Below, piece by piece: positions 32,223 through 32,559 of a stretch of DNA of 32,559 bases. The notes beneath the pieces are model-generated. The model was not told the DNA's origin and ran no database searches. It saw only the letters and a program-made list of their open reading frames with translations. Both the position numbers and the translations under genes were made by a program. How positions within the stretch are numbered: the first letter of the stretch is position 1; each line of letters opens with the position of its first letter. The stretch comes from Clostridia bacterium (GTDB lineage Bacteria > Bacillota > Clostridia > Oscillospirales > UBA644). The stretch lies in NCBI GenBank assembly GCA_017440085.1, contig JAFSHW010000027.1, positions 1 through 32,559 of the forward strand. The letters are read 5' to 3'.

Positions 32223-32559
32223 ATGAACAGACCTCTTATTCTCGTAGTTATGGACGGTATCGGCTATAACGAAAAAGCATACGGTAACGCCGTTGCAAAC
32301 GCTTACACTCCCGTACTTGACAAGCTTATGGAAACTTGTCCTTACACTTACATCAAGGCTCACGGTACCGCCGTAGGTCTTCCTTCTGACGACGATATGG
32401 GTAACAGCGAGGTTGGACACAATGCACTTCATCGGTCTTCTTTCCGACGGTAATGTTCACTCTAACATTGCACACCTCTTCTCCATGCTTGAAAGAGCTA
32501 AGAAAGACGGCGTAAAGAAATGCAGAGTTCACATTCTTCTCGACGGTCGTGATGTTCCC
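32223..32559 (+). pseudogene. gpmI: 2,3-bisphosphoglycerate-independent phosphoglycerate mutase, internal deletion with frameshift, 3' end outside window
   Basis: GpmI interconverts 3- and 2-phosphoglycerate in glycolysis using manganese. The N-terminus is normal: [15 protein letters not shown] with metal ligand Asp11, and [10 protein letters not shown] with the catalytic Ser62. After Ala68 the frame changes to LHRSSFRR and stops at 32453. In the +1 frame, from 32425, coding resumes as [26 protein letters not shown] and [10 protein letters not shown] to the window edge, which is also GpmI. The segment normally between these parts (roughly 40 residues by recollection of the family) is missing. 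GAAAGGA precedes the ATG. It is either a real pseudogene or an assembly error. Confidence 0.85.

Noticed and set aside
1-32559. CRISPR arrays, insertion sequences, prophage, tRNA or rRNA genes
   Set aside because: No regularly spaced repeats, transposase or integrase frames, or cloverleaf sequences were noticed by eye; a tRNAscan/ISfinder run was not possible.

Overview
The window looks like ordinary chromosome of a low-to-moderate G+C Gram-positive bacterium, most likely a gut-type clostridium (Oscillospiraceae/Ruminococcaceae-like; the family is an inference). Supporting signs are strong AGGAGG ribosome binding sites, several TTG/GTG starts, vegetative promoters with exact 17-base spacers, intrinsic terminators, lipoprotein signal peptides, a lysine riboswitch, and Firmicute gene orders (dgkA-era-recO-mutS2-comEC) together with a PdaA-type spore-cortex deacetylase. 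No phage, insertion sequence, CRISPR array, tRNA or rRNA was found.

Layout. 1-1271 (minus): a partial unknown gene, a SAM methyltransferase and a DUF4177 protein. 1481-3814 (minus): asd-dapA, the entry to lysine/diaminopimelate synthesis, behind a consensus promoter, a lysine riboswitch and a terminator. 3854-11933 (plus): queA with its own promoter and terminator, then a tight block of undecaprenol/diacylglycerol kinase, era, recO, mutS2 and comEC. 11990-16322 (minus): three tandem paralogous solute-binding lipoproteins with no permease nearby. 16617-16799 (plus): a small cysteine-rich DUF6472 protein. 16836-22068 (minus): the most unusual locus, two ABC exporter half-transporters, each with an N-terminal PH-like extension and a zinc ribbon, flanking a stand-alone DUF1854 protein; the operon starts with a structured leader that can hide the first ribosome binding site. 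22200-25989: a possible micro-ORF, two polysaccharide deacetylases (one PdaA-like), a convergent CBS-pair protein and a membrane glycosyltransferase. 26064-29575 (minus): rsmG behind a lipoprotein gene, a large unknown lipoprotein and two small unknown proteins. 29685-32559 (plus): L-rhamnose isomerase, a eukaryotic-type NADP isocitrate dehydrogenase, and a phosphoglycerate mutase gene broken by an apparent out-of-frame deletion.

How the parts fit. Much of the window is housekeeping: the lysine pathway is wired to lysine by RNA; era/recO/mutS2/comEC cover ribosome assembly and DNA handling; the deacetylases and glycosyltransferase act on the envelope or spore wall. Best candidates for something poorly described are the DUF1854/zinc-ribbon ABC transporter operon with its RNA leader, and a 33-base near-perfect palindrome whose two arms carry the -35 boxes of divergent promoters at 29263-29341. 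The gpmI lesion at 32423-32429 may be real or an assembly collapse, and should be settled before the gene is used in any metabolic argument.
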